Source of the DNA: Pogonophryne albipinna
Lineage: Eukaryota; Chordata; Actinopteri; Perciformes; Artedidraconidae
DNA: 64,000 bases
NCBI GenBank assembly: GCA_028583405.1
Contig: CM053259.1
Coordinates: forward strand, 15,738,594 to 15,802,593
Direction of reading: 5' to 3'
Of the stretch, positions 49,154 through 64,000 are shown piece after piece. The notes below the pieces were generated by a model that worked only from the letters and a program-made list of their open reading frames with translations, did not search any database and was not told the DNA's origin. A program made the translations under genes and the position numbers. How positions within the stretch are numbered: the first letter of the stretch is position 1; every line of letters starts with the position of its first letter.

Positions 49154-50215
49154 GGCGAGAGCCGGTGTTGTGTCACATTATGCCTCCCCGTCATGAAATG
49201 CCCCCCTTGTCACGGGAACGCGCATTTCTAAATGACACGTTTACACCTCTAAATGACACGTTTACACCTCTAAATGACACGTTTACACCATAGGTTTACA
49301 CCATAAAACGATGTTTAAAACGAAAAGTAAACGTTCAGGGTTTTTATTAATGGTAATTTTCAGACTGTGAGTTGTTTAGTGGTATAGTCTTGATTCTTCT
49401 GGTTTAACTTTTCGCTCCGTATTTGAGGTGTCGAAATTCATTCGTCACTTCCTTTTCAGTTTTTGTTTTTTTAAATCTTTTTTTTATCATTATTGTTACG
49501 TCCTGTCTGTATAAACGTGCTTTAAAATGTATAGTTGTCATCTAATAATCAAAATATATGTTTACAAATGTTACATAGTCTTTGTCAGCATATTATTATA
49601 TACGCTATGCGTACAAAATAAAAGTGTGACATTGTAAATGTCTATAACTATGTAAATGTATCCTGTAAATATAATGTATGATGTCCTTTATTGTTTTATG
49701 TTTCATGTGGAACCTATATGCTGCAGGTCTCCCTTGAAAAAGAGATCTATGATCTCAAGGGACCAATCTGGTTAAATAAAGGTTTGAAATGAAATGAAAC
49801 CATACCCTGAAAAATGCTTGAGGGTGGGATTCATAGAAACCTCTTTTGGGGGGGGGGGGGGGCATTTTATGGCGGCCTGTCCATCATCAAAAGATTTAAA
49901 AAAACAAAAACTGAAAAGGAAGTGACGAATGAATTTCGACACCTCAAATACGGAGCGAAAAGTTAAACCAGAAGAATCAAGACTATACCACTAAACAACT
50001 CACAGTCTGAAAATTACCATTAATAAAAACCCTGAACGTTTACTTTTCGTTTTAAACATCGTTTTATGGTGTAAACCTATGGTGTAAACGTGTCATTTAG
50101 AGGTGTAAACGTGTCATTTAGAGGTGTAAACGTGTCATTTAGAAATGCGCGTTCCCGTGACAAGGGGGGCATTTCATGACGGGGAGGCATAATGTGACAC
50201 AACACCGGCTCCCGT
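49154..50215. mobile_element. Foldback element with 324-bp inverted arms, inner level
   Basis: Arms 49158-49481 and 49889-50211 are reverse complements with no internal mismatch that I could see. The element is flanked by 8-bp duplications CGTTCGCG (49146-49153 and 50216-50223). Each arm has three tandem copies of a 21-bp unit (ctctaaatgacacgtttacac type). The 400-bp spacer contains a LINE tail and a G-run. An 8-bp duplication suggests hAT-type mobilisation. Confidence 0.85.
49651..49795 (+). mobile_element. LINE 3' tail (L2-like) in the foldback spacer
   Basis: Same family as 5569-5712: gtaaatgta-cctgtaaata, then tcccttgaaaaagagatct, atgatctcaagggacc and ggttaaataaagg. Confidence 0.55.
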
Positions 50216-51439
50216 CGTTCGCGACCGACCCATCACTAGTGTGAACAGAGCGGGAGCAGAAAAGGGAAACCGGAGCTGAACCAGAAAAGCTCTAGCTCGG
50301 AGCTAGAAAGGGAAAAGCGCTGGTGTGAAAGCCGCAACAGACGCTCTTCCGTTTACGTGTTTAATAAAGAAAAACAAATGGACGGTAGATACACGGATTC
50401 AATCATGTTAGGCTATGTATAATTTGTGGTATAATTTATATAAAACAATGGTAAGGACGTTCCTTTTTGTCTTGAATTACATAACATACGTTTTTAATTA
50501 CATTTCCTTTTTTAAATTAATTCCAAATTAAACAAACATATATAAATAAGCCAGGATTTGAAGGAACAACTAAACTTTAAAACAATTACTTCATGCTTTG
50601 CAGTTTTAAAAAGATAATTGCCTCCTCTTCCAGTAGATGTCAGTCTTGTGTATTGAAGGAATAATTTCCCCTACTTCTCCGGTCTCAGCCCATGGTGTTT
50701 CTCATGAAGAATGAGGGACTTTAAACCACAGGTAAGTAGGTGTTTTTCAAGTGCAGCAAAAATAAACGTTTATCCTTTTATTTTGACACATTCACTTCAA
50801 CATGTAATTGAAGTTAATCTTGAAGCATTGTTGCTTCAATAAATCTTATTTTCTTTTAGGCTTGTACAAAGGGTGCATGCCTAAAGGACTTTTATATAGT
50901 TATTTTCTTTGTACTGCTCATATATGACCCTTTCAGTCACCTTTTGAGCAGCAGTAGAAAGGATTACACCTATAGTTTATACTCACTTCATGGCCAATCC
51001 AGCCTGGTCTCTTTCCCTTTTCTTCTCCTAGAAGTTTAATGGGGTCACATGGGTGAGGGCCTTCCATAGAGGCAGTCATATGATTTCTATACATACACAT
51101 AGGTCAGATTGTCACGCACATAAACAGTTCTCACACGGTCCTGTTCATACTGTACATTTCCCATTTCGGGCCCACTTTGTTATTTATGAACAGATCTAGA
51201 CAAACATATCATTTAATGGGGGAGTGCATCTGACGAAGAGATAGGTTGTTGTGCTCCCTATCTCTGTTTCTTATCCTATATATCTAATAGAACTGCTCGG
51301 GTCTTGATAGATTGAGTGGGGAAGTTCATGAGATCTTTCTAGAGGGTTATCAAGAATAACTTTTATCCAATGACCTTTTCCCTCTCTGTCTGTGTCTGTG
51401 TATTCTCTTGTTCCGATTAACCCAGCCAAATCTTTTTTC

Positions 51440-52045
51440 TTGTTTTGTATCTATATCTACGCCGGGATCCGGAGTCGAGGCTGATCCTCTTGCTGTAGTC
51501 CTGTGTCTTGGATCCTCTATCCTGAGTTCTGGATTAAGTCGTGGACTTCGGGTCGTGGCTAAACCTGTCTCTGCGGTCCTGCCTTGGGTCTCGTCATGCT
51601 GCTTCCCTGATGGCTTCCACAGGATTGTAGCTGACATCCTCGTGGATTCATCTTCTTATTACAGACACATGCATTTCCTAACATTCGGTCTATATGCTGT
51701 AAAATGTATTATCTCTTCGATTTACACACGGCATCTATTGCACGTCTGTCCGTCCTGGGAGAGGGATCCCTCCTCTGTTGCTCTCCCTGAGGTTTCTCCC
51801 ATTCTTTTCCCCCTTAAACTGTGGGTTTTCTCTGGAAGTTTTTCCTTGTACGATGTGAGGGTCTAAGGATAGAGGGTGTCGTTTTTCTCATACTGATATT
51901 CTGAACAATCTGTGCTGTTGTATTTGCTGTAAAGTGTCTCTCCTGTAGGCTATTTTTATTTTATGTACAGCACTTTGGCTCGACCAAAAGTCGTTTATAA
52001 ATGTGCTATATAAATAAAACTTGATTTGATTTGATTTAATGTAGA
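51440..52045 (+). mobile_element. Non-LTR retrotransposon 3' region with TTGAT tail
   Basis: Contains the common fish segment gagagggatccctcctctgt, then ctccctgaggtttctccca and ttttccttgtacgatgtgag, ending in a repeated ttgatttgat microsatellite tail. Such short tandem tails mark the 3' ends of some non-LTR elements and their SINEs. The plus frame 51408-51866 over it is chance. Confidence 0.6.
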
Positions 52046-54360
52046 TCAGTTGTTGCCGGGATCGCCTTAAGAGGTCACAAGATAACAGTTTTGCATCCAG
52101 TATTCTTTAATTTCTCATTTAGGTGGCTTAAAGTTTGGAAAAATCATCTTGCTCAATACTGTGTGTTACATCTAAAAGTAAAAAAGCATAGCCCTCACAC
52201 ATACAACTTGAAAGAAGGGTTCCAAAGATTACAGATGTTTACTTTTAAGAAGTCAAGTAGTGATGAAATGATCTTTAGCTGAACTTTTGTGAGGTCTGCT
52301 TGAACCTGCTCACACATTTCATTCGTCCTCATGCCCCGGGTCTGACAGTTGACTCCTGTGACTCATCATTTCCTTTAATTGCCGTTTCATGATTGGTCCA
52401 GATGGATCTAATTCAAATGTTGGACTCCGGGAGCCTCCCTGTCCTAAAACCGCAGCATTCTTCAGCCAATGGAGCAACGAAAGGCTCCATGATGTCACTG
52501 CCAGAGGAATGAACTGGCTAACGGTTGTATGTGGAAAGTGACCCGGCTAACAAGGAGGCACTGGGTGTTGTAGACTGCTCCTAGCTATAACAACCAAAAG
52601 TCAAAGGGATAATTCAGACAGAATTATGCATCTTGTGTATTTGGATGTGTGTGTGTGTGCAATGCCAATTTTCTTATTTAGCAAGGAACTTCCCATCTCC
52701 TCTAGAGTGCAGTTAAAGCGCTGCGGTTTTGATAAGTTCTTACACCATAACATGGGTTTTAACTGAGGCTATTGAAAACATACTTTCTGCCTGGGAGACA
52801 TGAAAGCACGCACTTGATGAATGAAGTTGTGTAAGCCATGCATTCTTTCTATCCGCAGACACACTCTGGAAAGTACTAAACTCAAATACAGTTTAGAGAT
52901 ACTGTACAGTACTTGTGCATTTTTGTTTTCCGTTACTTGTTTACACCCCTGCATTTGTTTGACATTGTTCGATACAAGTTATTTTACAGATTAAGATTTT
53001 ACAAATAAAAACATATATCATCAGTGGTCAGCATAACCATAGTTCGGACCCTCTTGAAAAAAAGCTGGTCAGAGACAACTTCTGACTGGTTTTATCTTAA
53101 TAAATATAAAATATGTTTAATATTGCATAAAATAGTAAATGTTCGAGAAAAGGTCAAACTATCAAACAATTTGGTGTAGTTTTGAGCTTTTTTTTCCTAC
53201 CCTGCACAATTAATCATTTTATGGCCCTTCAGATTTACCTTGTGATCCTTAAGGGGCCCAACCCCTAGGTTTGGAACCACTGGATATATTGACCTTAATG
53301 TGTGTAAAGTAGTTAAAACCAGCTAAACCTCAACTTGCTACAAGGATGCACAATGCAGCAGTGTTGACAATCTCATAATGAAATAATATCAAGTGATTTT
53401 AGGCATGTTTTGCTGATAATACTTGAGTTTGAAAAAAAATACAGAACGTTGGTGTTGGTACTCTAACACGAGTAAATGTACCCAGAGAGATTATTGAGAA
53501 CATTCATCCAACCTGCTGCTTGCTTGAAACTGTATATAAACTGGAAATCACTTCTGAGAGGCGCTTGAGTTCACACTGTTTAAAACACCTGAAAAAGCCA
53601 TCAGTGCTTGATTGAACGGTTACAGCACTCTCATCAGGAAGTGCCTGAGAAACCCTGAAGGTCCATTCATAACATCGAGGTTCAGTCTGACACATGCTGA
53701 ACCACGCAGTTGAGTTTTGGTTGAGTAAACAAAAGATTTGAAGGACTCTACTGTTAAATACTACATATGTCTAAACATGTTAAGCCTGTTTGTGTAATAT
53801 GTTGCATTCATAATGTTAAAAAGGTTTTTTTGAGAGGGAGCAGCTGGAAATCTTCTTGGACAGTGTAAGAGAAAGCCACGTAACACTTTGTACCTGAGTG
53901 CAAAGCCAAAGCAAAAAGAGTGGGGGATTTTTTTTATTGAGCTCATTCTGTAAGTAGGTGCAGCTGGAGAGGGGAAAATAGAAAGCATAACCTCTCTGGA
54001 TGCTTTGAAATAACTTTCTCATGACATCTTTCTCTTTCCAACTCTCACTGTCCTTCCCACTCCCTGTTTCCTTCTGGTCTTAGCCAAATGTCCCTCAAAG
54101 CAAAGTTTACAAAATATAAATTGTGTAAGCGGGAGTTTTTAGTCTAATTGAATACATACTGTAGTGAGCTATGATGACATAAGAGCACACAGAGGACAAG
54201 GTACTGGACTGGGAATGGAAAGATGGAGGGGGAAAGGGTGGGGATTATCTGGAGAGTATGAATGGCAGGCAATGATGTAAAGTGATATGCAGATGGCCGA
54301 CAAGGGAATGGGAGGAGGCGACATAAAGAACGAGTGTTTGAAAAGGAATCTATAAAACAG
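52046..54360. other. gene-free sequence downstream of crabp2
   Basis: 2.3 kb of AT-rich sequence with only short meaningless frames. I see no element ends or exons. Confidence 0.6.
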
Positions 54361-54366
54361 TTTATT
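54361..54366 (-). terminator. candidate crabp2 poly(A) signal
   Basis: TTTATT on the plus strand reads AATAAA on the crabp2 strand, about 270 bp after the stop codon, in an AT-rich context. Proposed from position only. Confidence 0.35.
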
Positions 54367-54636
54367 AACATGTTGAAAAGGATTTAAACACAGCTTTCAG
54401 AAAAGGAATGTGTGACGTTTATATAAGATACAGAAACAGTTCAGCTGTAGGGGTTACAAAAGCAACTACTGTGCCAACATACATTCATGTAAACTGAAGC
54501 CTTTTCTAGACAGTGCACTGTTTGAGATCAACATAAGACTGGCTGAGAGAATGAAGGAGAAAACAAGGCGAGTAAATGTAAACCATGCATGAGGCACAAA
54601 ACAGGAGTATTGCATGTCGGTCTTGAAAATATTTCC

Positions 54637-59152
<4,516 letters not shown>

Positions 59153-62056
59153 TATGTTTGCAGATGTCTGCAGACTCTCCGGTTCTCTGTCTGTGTGTCT
59201 TACTGTCCCCTCGGTTAACCGGGTAGTAGAGCAGTCTCCGCTGTCTGCATCTGCGCTGCACTGATTGGCTGACAGCTCTCCTGGATCTGATGCTGGTCCA
59301 GCCAATGTAGAGGCCGGGGACAGGGAGGGACTTTCCCCCTGGTCCTGAGTCTACCCTCCACTCCTGTCAGCATGGTGAAAGATTTGGATACCAGCTGGAA
59401 AATGCACTTCCAGTAAGTCCTTTGATGTTGATGAGCAGCCAGGCTCCGACATTAAGTGTTAATTGATTTTTTTCTCTGGGTGATGCCAAGTGAATTGTCC
59501 CAGTGATTTGAGAAATAAGAGGTAATACAACCTAAATAACTTGGCAATGCAATACAAAACGATGACACTTTTCACTCTCATCTTAAGATATGTGTTAAGA
59601 TATCAGATCTGGAATGTGAAATCAGATATCAGGGTTAATTTATTTTTTCAGAATGGGGGGTTGCAAAGCTGGTAATGAAAGAGCAAAAAGATAAGAGTTA
59701 CAGCTGAAGGCATCTATCCAGGAAGGTATACCATCAGCATATTTTCTGAATTAAAACTTTTAAGAGAGACACATCAGTCTAGTTTATTCATTGTTGTCTA
59801 ATTGTAGAGTACACTCTCATTTCCCAACACTACTGCTTTATCTGAATTGAGTTACATCTCAGGTCTAAATGTTAAGTTTGTAAACAAACAGAGACCTAAG
59901 ACACTGTTTACATTCTCATTGAGGTGAAACGGATCCCTCCTCTATTACTCTCAAATTACAATTCACATTCAAATTGGCATTTAAAATACATTTTTTTAAA
60001 TGAATACAAATAAATTATGATTTCAAAACAAGAAAAAGTGTGTTAAATTAAATGTTGTAAAAGCAAAATAAATGTCTTCAGCCAAATACAGCACAGTCAT
60101 TTATCTAGTCAATATACAACCACAAAAGTGCAAATACAATACTGTTAGTCCAACAGAAACTGTAATGTTATGCTAGCAACACATTAGCTTCAGGCAGCTA
60201 TGACAATGTGTCAGACACTTAAAAAAATACCTTAAACAGTCAAAAAGAGCTGTAAGAAGTGGAGTCTGACAGATAGTAGTACAACAAGGGCATGCTAAAG
60301 GTGGATAAAGATGCTAAGTCACAGACGGTATTTGTATTCCAGTATGTGTGACCAAAATGGTGGATTTAACAATTTCAACTAAACTGTGCCAGTTGCTAGC
60401 AACATAATATCAAACAAAAAATTCCCCAGCACAATGTTTTCATTAAACCAACCCATTTAAAAACATCTGAAAAAATAGCTGTACGGTCAGTTGTTCGAAG
60501 GCCGAAACACAGGATATCAATGCTTTTGTTAGTTGCCACTTATCTATAATATTCCCTTTCAAAGCAGGTGTCGTCAACATCACTTGATAACGTCTCTCCA
60601 AACTAGAGAAAGTCTCTATCAACCAAGGACAAAGATGTTAGGCAGGTTGTGCCTGGAATGAATAACTTGGCCTTGCACACTGCCAAAACATAGAAACAAA
60701 TGTATTAAATTGAGGTGAAGAAGAAGTGTGCTCATGTGCACAAATTATTAAATCAATGTCTCAAATGTTGTAACTGTTTATGGCCATGTCTGATTTAGGT
60801 AAATTAGAAAAAATAAGTACATTTTTCAAATGTTCCCCTCAAGTACTATTGATGTAATAGCCATGTGTACAACAAGTAATTGTCAGAGCCTTTATGTTCA
60901 AACTTAATTTTCCTTATGTTATTGAGTCGCTCTCTGTTCTTTCTTACTCCAGCGCATGCGCTCAAACCTATGGCTCAAACACTGCCAAGAATATTTCATC
61001 AGGTGTGGATCAGAAGAGATACCTCTGGAAACATGATGCAGGGCATTCATCCAACAAAAGGAGGCATGATGTTATCAGCGCAGGATTGTCTCAAGCATTC
61101 CTCCCCGTGGCACCATCCAGATACTGTCCCCTATTACAGCAACACAGGGATTAAACTCACCAGGTATTTTATACAGAGGGGAAATCTAAAAGCACTTTTG
61201 AATGCAAAGTAGGCATACCATCCAGGGCATTATTAACCACTGGCTGGCCTCAGACTGGCAATACACAGAGGACAACAGCAGAAAGGGAAGAAGAAGAGGA
61301 GAATGGCTCTGGTGAAAGGATAACACTGGACACTGCTGTCCCTGTTGCTATGACAACAGATGTAGTTTCATAATCTGTGATTCCCCTGAAAGCAATCTCC
61401 CTTTATAAAAATTATGATAACTGCCGTGGCTCCCTGTGCTTTGGGGAGGGAACATTGCAAAGGCCTCAGCATTCATACATGGTGACTACCATTATTGCCC
61501 CCCATCTCTAAAACAACAATATGAAATTATATAACTCAATGTAGAACCTATCAACACAATGTAATATTATGGTATTTAGGAAATTATGAAGTTTAGTATA
61601 AATACACTGAATAATTGAGCTGATGTTCATATGCAGCAATTATAAATATACATACATACATACATACAAACATAAATTATATGTTCAATAAATAACATGT
61701 AACATGTAGGGGGAACTCATATGTAAACTCCAAACTACTGTTTGTGTAATTATAATTAATTAATAATTAATAAATTATGTTACGTATATTCATTGTTCTA
61801 TTTTTTTAGTTTTGTTTCCTTTGTATATTTATTGTTGGGCAAATACATCTGGAGTATTCGACAAAAAAATAACAATGACAGGTAAACTCCCATGGTAAAC
61901 TTCAACAAATGACAAAGGTAATTCATGAACATGGGTAAAGCGTCCCCTAGCGTTGATTTAGGGCAAAGACTGTTTATCTTGGGCTTTCTTGGATACGGAA
62001 CCTTTGTTCGTGCATGTTTCCAGTCGGTTTGGATTCATACAAGCACCGGATTCATA
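59153..62056. other. crabp2-mrps21 divergent intergenic region
   Basis: 2.9 kb separating the two start codons. Contains a CCAAT-type box on the crabp2 strand near 59262 (attggctg on plus), a perfect GCGCATGCGC palindrome at 60952-60961 and a short catacata run near 61650. No gene recognised; the 110-codon frame at 60880-61212 has no family resemblance that I know. Confidence 0.55.
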
Positions 62057-62976
62057 ATGTCGAGGCACCTTCGCTTCATTTCGCGGACAGTGATGGTCCA
62101 AGACCTCAACGTTGAACAGGCGTACAAGACTTTAACCAGGTCAGGTTCATGCTTTTAATATGAAACGTTTTTTAAAGACAACCGTTATCTATTGGACGAC
62201 AAGCTAATGTTAGCTAAGTTAACGTTAGCCTTCCGCTCAATGTCACAGAGCTGCGCCTGCGCAGTCGTTTTAAGGAGAGCATAATATTGTTTATACACAT
62301 GTGAGTTAGACAAAGAGGTAATGAGGATAACGTCAACACTTCATTAAAGGTGTTTCAAGTCTAGAGCATGTTAATCACCATACTAGCAATGTATGACATT
62401 GTGTCGTACTATATCATGGCCAAGAAATTCGACTGAGCATAATAGCAATCTCACATTGAAACTGAAGTTTAAAATATCAAATTCCTTCACGAGTTGTTCA
62501 ATAAACACATCTGATAGGTAAAGTTTAAATAATCAATTAAAATTAAAATTCATGGAAAGTATTGGTCGATGAAAGCAGTCTCGATGCTGTCCTAGCTTTG
62601 ATTATGTTCTTTAAAAATAAATGTGTAAACATTACCTATGAGAAAATTATAAATCCATTGAACGTTTTCTATGCACTACTTTTACATTTCAGTTGAATGG
62701 GCTGACTGAGTCTTTAGTATTAGCTATTAACATTTACCTGTTGGGAATGCAACCCCAAGTGTCAGCTCTTCACATGTTTTCTCTACATACCCCAGGCTTC
62801 TGACTCGGGACGGCATTATTGAAACAGTGAAGCGCAAGCGGTACTGCGAGAAGCCCTGCCAAGAGCGTCAGCGGAGGAGCTTTGAGACCTGCAGGCGGAT
62901 CTACTCAACAGAAATGGGCAGGAAAATGACCTTCATCTCCAGGAAAAACCGAGAGGATCCCTGGCTTGGCTGCTAG
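62057..62976 (+). CDS. mrps21: Mitochondrial ribosomal protein bS21m (MRPS21)
   Basis: Two coding exons, 62057-62139 and 62796-62976, joined in phase 2; 264 nt, 87 aa, the same length as human MRPS21. The protein starts [20 protein letters not shown], continues [19 protein letters not shown] and [17 protein letters not shown], and ends [11 protein letters not shown], all clear matches to the MRPS21 family. It is a small basic component of the mitochondrial 28S subunit. The donor is gtcagg and the acceptor taccccag. The start was chosen at 62057 because the protein then aligns residue for residue with the mammalian start; an in-frame ATG also occurs at 61925 (see findings). Confidence 0.95.
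62252..62263 (+). promoter_or_regulatory. NRF-1-like site in mrps21 intron 1
   Basis: TGCGCCTGCGCA differs from the NRF-1 palindrome consensus at one position. NRF-1 drives many nuclear genes for mitochondrial proteins, so a site 113 bp into the first intron of mrps21 is plausible, but it is a motif match only. Confidence 0.35.
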
Positions 62977-64000
62977 TGAAATGGAGTATGATGAAACATG
63001 ACATTTTCTATGGACCTGTTTAGATAGGGCCAGCAATGTGGAAAACCCCATCAAGATCATGTCCCTTGCTTCTAAATGGACTTTGGTGATGACTGTATTT
63101 CATTGTTCAACAGTAAAAGGAATATGATGTGTATATGTGCATTTATTGTCAAGTCAACTTTGGATTTTTGTTTTTCATTTTCTCCACAAAAAATGTGGCA
63201 TTAAAAATTGCATTGCTTGTATTCACTTTTGGTTGTGATGAGCAGATTAATGACAACTTGTTTGAAGACATTTTGTATCTTGAATCTTCCCACACAACCT
63301 TGCTATTGAAAAAGCTCATAAACATTGGACCATTTACCATAAAACCTTTTGGTGAACACGAATTTCTCAGCTAAACTTGTATTTAAAAAATGTCCTCTTA
63401 TAAGTAAAAAAAACCAAGATTTTCAGTTTTACATGATGTAAAATAGAGAAAGGCAGGAAATCATCATGTCATATGTTAAAGAGTGAAAGAAGCGCTTTCT
63501 GACATTTCTGCATGAAAAATGATAATTAACAATTATTATCAAAATAGTTGGCTATATATTTTTTAGCTGACTTACTTGATGAAGCTCTGCATACCAGTAT
63601 ACCTTGCAAGTTGGATGTGACTTCATCGGCTGGATGAACTCAACCAATGCGTGTTAGTTTTTGTGTGGGGCTCGGTCAGCAGTGTTGCCTGCTGTTAATT
63701 AATTTAAGGTCACGACTGCACAGTATGGTGTTAATACCCGCAGAGGAAGTCGACCACCTTCCATAAACTTCATTAAGTGAGCAATATTGGCCACATAAAT
63801 CTGTCAGACCCCGAGCTTTAGCCACAGGTGGCTGTAATGTTTGCTCTAGTTTTCATAACACAGGGGAAGTTAAACATTTGCAGCATGTTCATTTGTTTCA
63901 GAGGTTACCAGGTCATGTTGATGTCCTGTTGAATGTTAGTCAATGGGTGTCCTTGTGAGGAGTCTGAGCGCTGAAGTTAGCTTTTAGATAAAAACAGTTA
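62977..64000. other. mrps21 3' flank
   Basis: AT-rich sequence after the stop codon with an ATTAAA-type poly(A) candidate near 63201. No further gene identified to the window end. Confidence 0.55.

Larger units (their letters stand above)
48036..50238. mobile_element. hAT element, middle level of the nest
   Basis: Ends TAGTGATGGG and CCCATCACTA, flanked by 8-bp duplications GTGTGAAC (48028-48035 and 50239-50246). Its right end is only 15 bp beyond the second copy of the inner element's target duplication. No transposase frame survives. Confidence 0.85.
47021..50331. mobile_element. Outer transposon of a three-level nest
   Basis: Left end CTTTCACACCAACGCGTTTTC and right end (reversed) CTTTCACACCAGCGCTTTTC are inverted repeats with few differences, followed on both sides by agctccggctcgg-like units. 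No exact target duplication was found. A hAT element interrupts it at 48036-50238. Confidence 0.65.

Noticed and set aside
59153..59305. N-terminal extension of crabp2 in the same frame
   Set aside because: The upstream frame begins with TTG, not ATG, and I see no in-frame ATG before 59152; the normal start matches the family length.
60952..60961. Perfect NRF-1 palindrome GCGCATGCGC
   Set aside because: It is over 1 kb from any start codon in AT-rich sequence without other promoter signs, so it is probably chance.
60880..61212. 110-codon plus-strand frame
   Set aside because: No family resemblance, no convincing splice context; length is compatible with chance.

Overview
The window is nuclear DNA from a bony fish, most likely a teleost. 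Five vertebrate genes can be recognised. They have short GT-AG exons in an AT-rich background crowded with fish-type DNA transposons (hAT elements with 8-bp target duplications, TTAA-target MITEs), LINE 3' tails and one LTR retroelement. The genes ash1l, rnf115, scamp3, crabp2 and mrps21 all have human counterparts on 1q21-q23, so this is a conserved synteny block. The species cannot be named from the sequence.

Layout. 1-27 kb holds ash1l on the minus strand: promoter near 26.7-27.1 kb, a candidate 5' UTR exon at 25.7 kb, and 19 coding exons from 22660 down to 1572. The BAH domain and C-terminus lie beyond the left edge. 29.3-33.3 kb holds rnf115 (minus, 9 coding exons, complete, 293 aa). 35.0-45.8 kb holds scamp3 (minus, 9 exons, complete, 344 aa). 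45.9-54.6 kb is a gene-free, transposon-rich interval with a three-deep nest of elements. 54.6-59.2 kb holds crabp2 (minus, 4 exons, complete, 143 aa). 62.06-62.98 kb holds mrps21 (plus, 2 coding exons, complete, 87 aa), head to head with crabp2 across about 2.9 kb.

The genes are unrelated housekeeping or developmental loci, not an operon-like system: a histone H3K36 methyltransferase, a RING E3 ligase, a post-Golgi membrane carrier protein, a retinoic-acid carrier and a mitochondrial ribosomal protein. Exon joins were checked by reading phase across every splice site; the summed coding lengths are whole codons and close to the human lengths.

The most striking object is a young LTR retroelement (38417-41461) inserted antisense in a scamp3 intron. 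Its single 591-codon frame joins a Gmr1/SCAN-like Gag with a CCHC knuckle to about 177 codons of coiled coil resembling the Golgi tether GOLGA4, where protease, reverse transcriptase and integrase would be expected. It looks like a non-autonomous element that captured host coding sequence. Second is a nested set at 47.0-50.3 kb whose innermost member is a foldback element with 324-bp inverted arms that look identical by eye. Third is a 253-bp hAT MITE that fills most of a 371-bp ash1l intron.

Limits: all assignments come from reading the sequence and remembered family features. No alignment, database search or transcript evidence was available. UTRs, promoters and poly(A) sites are the least certain.
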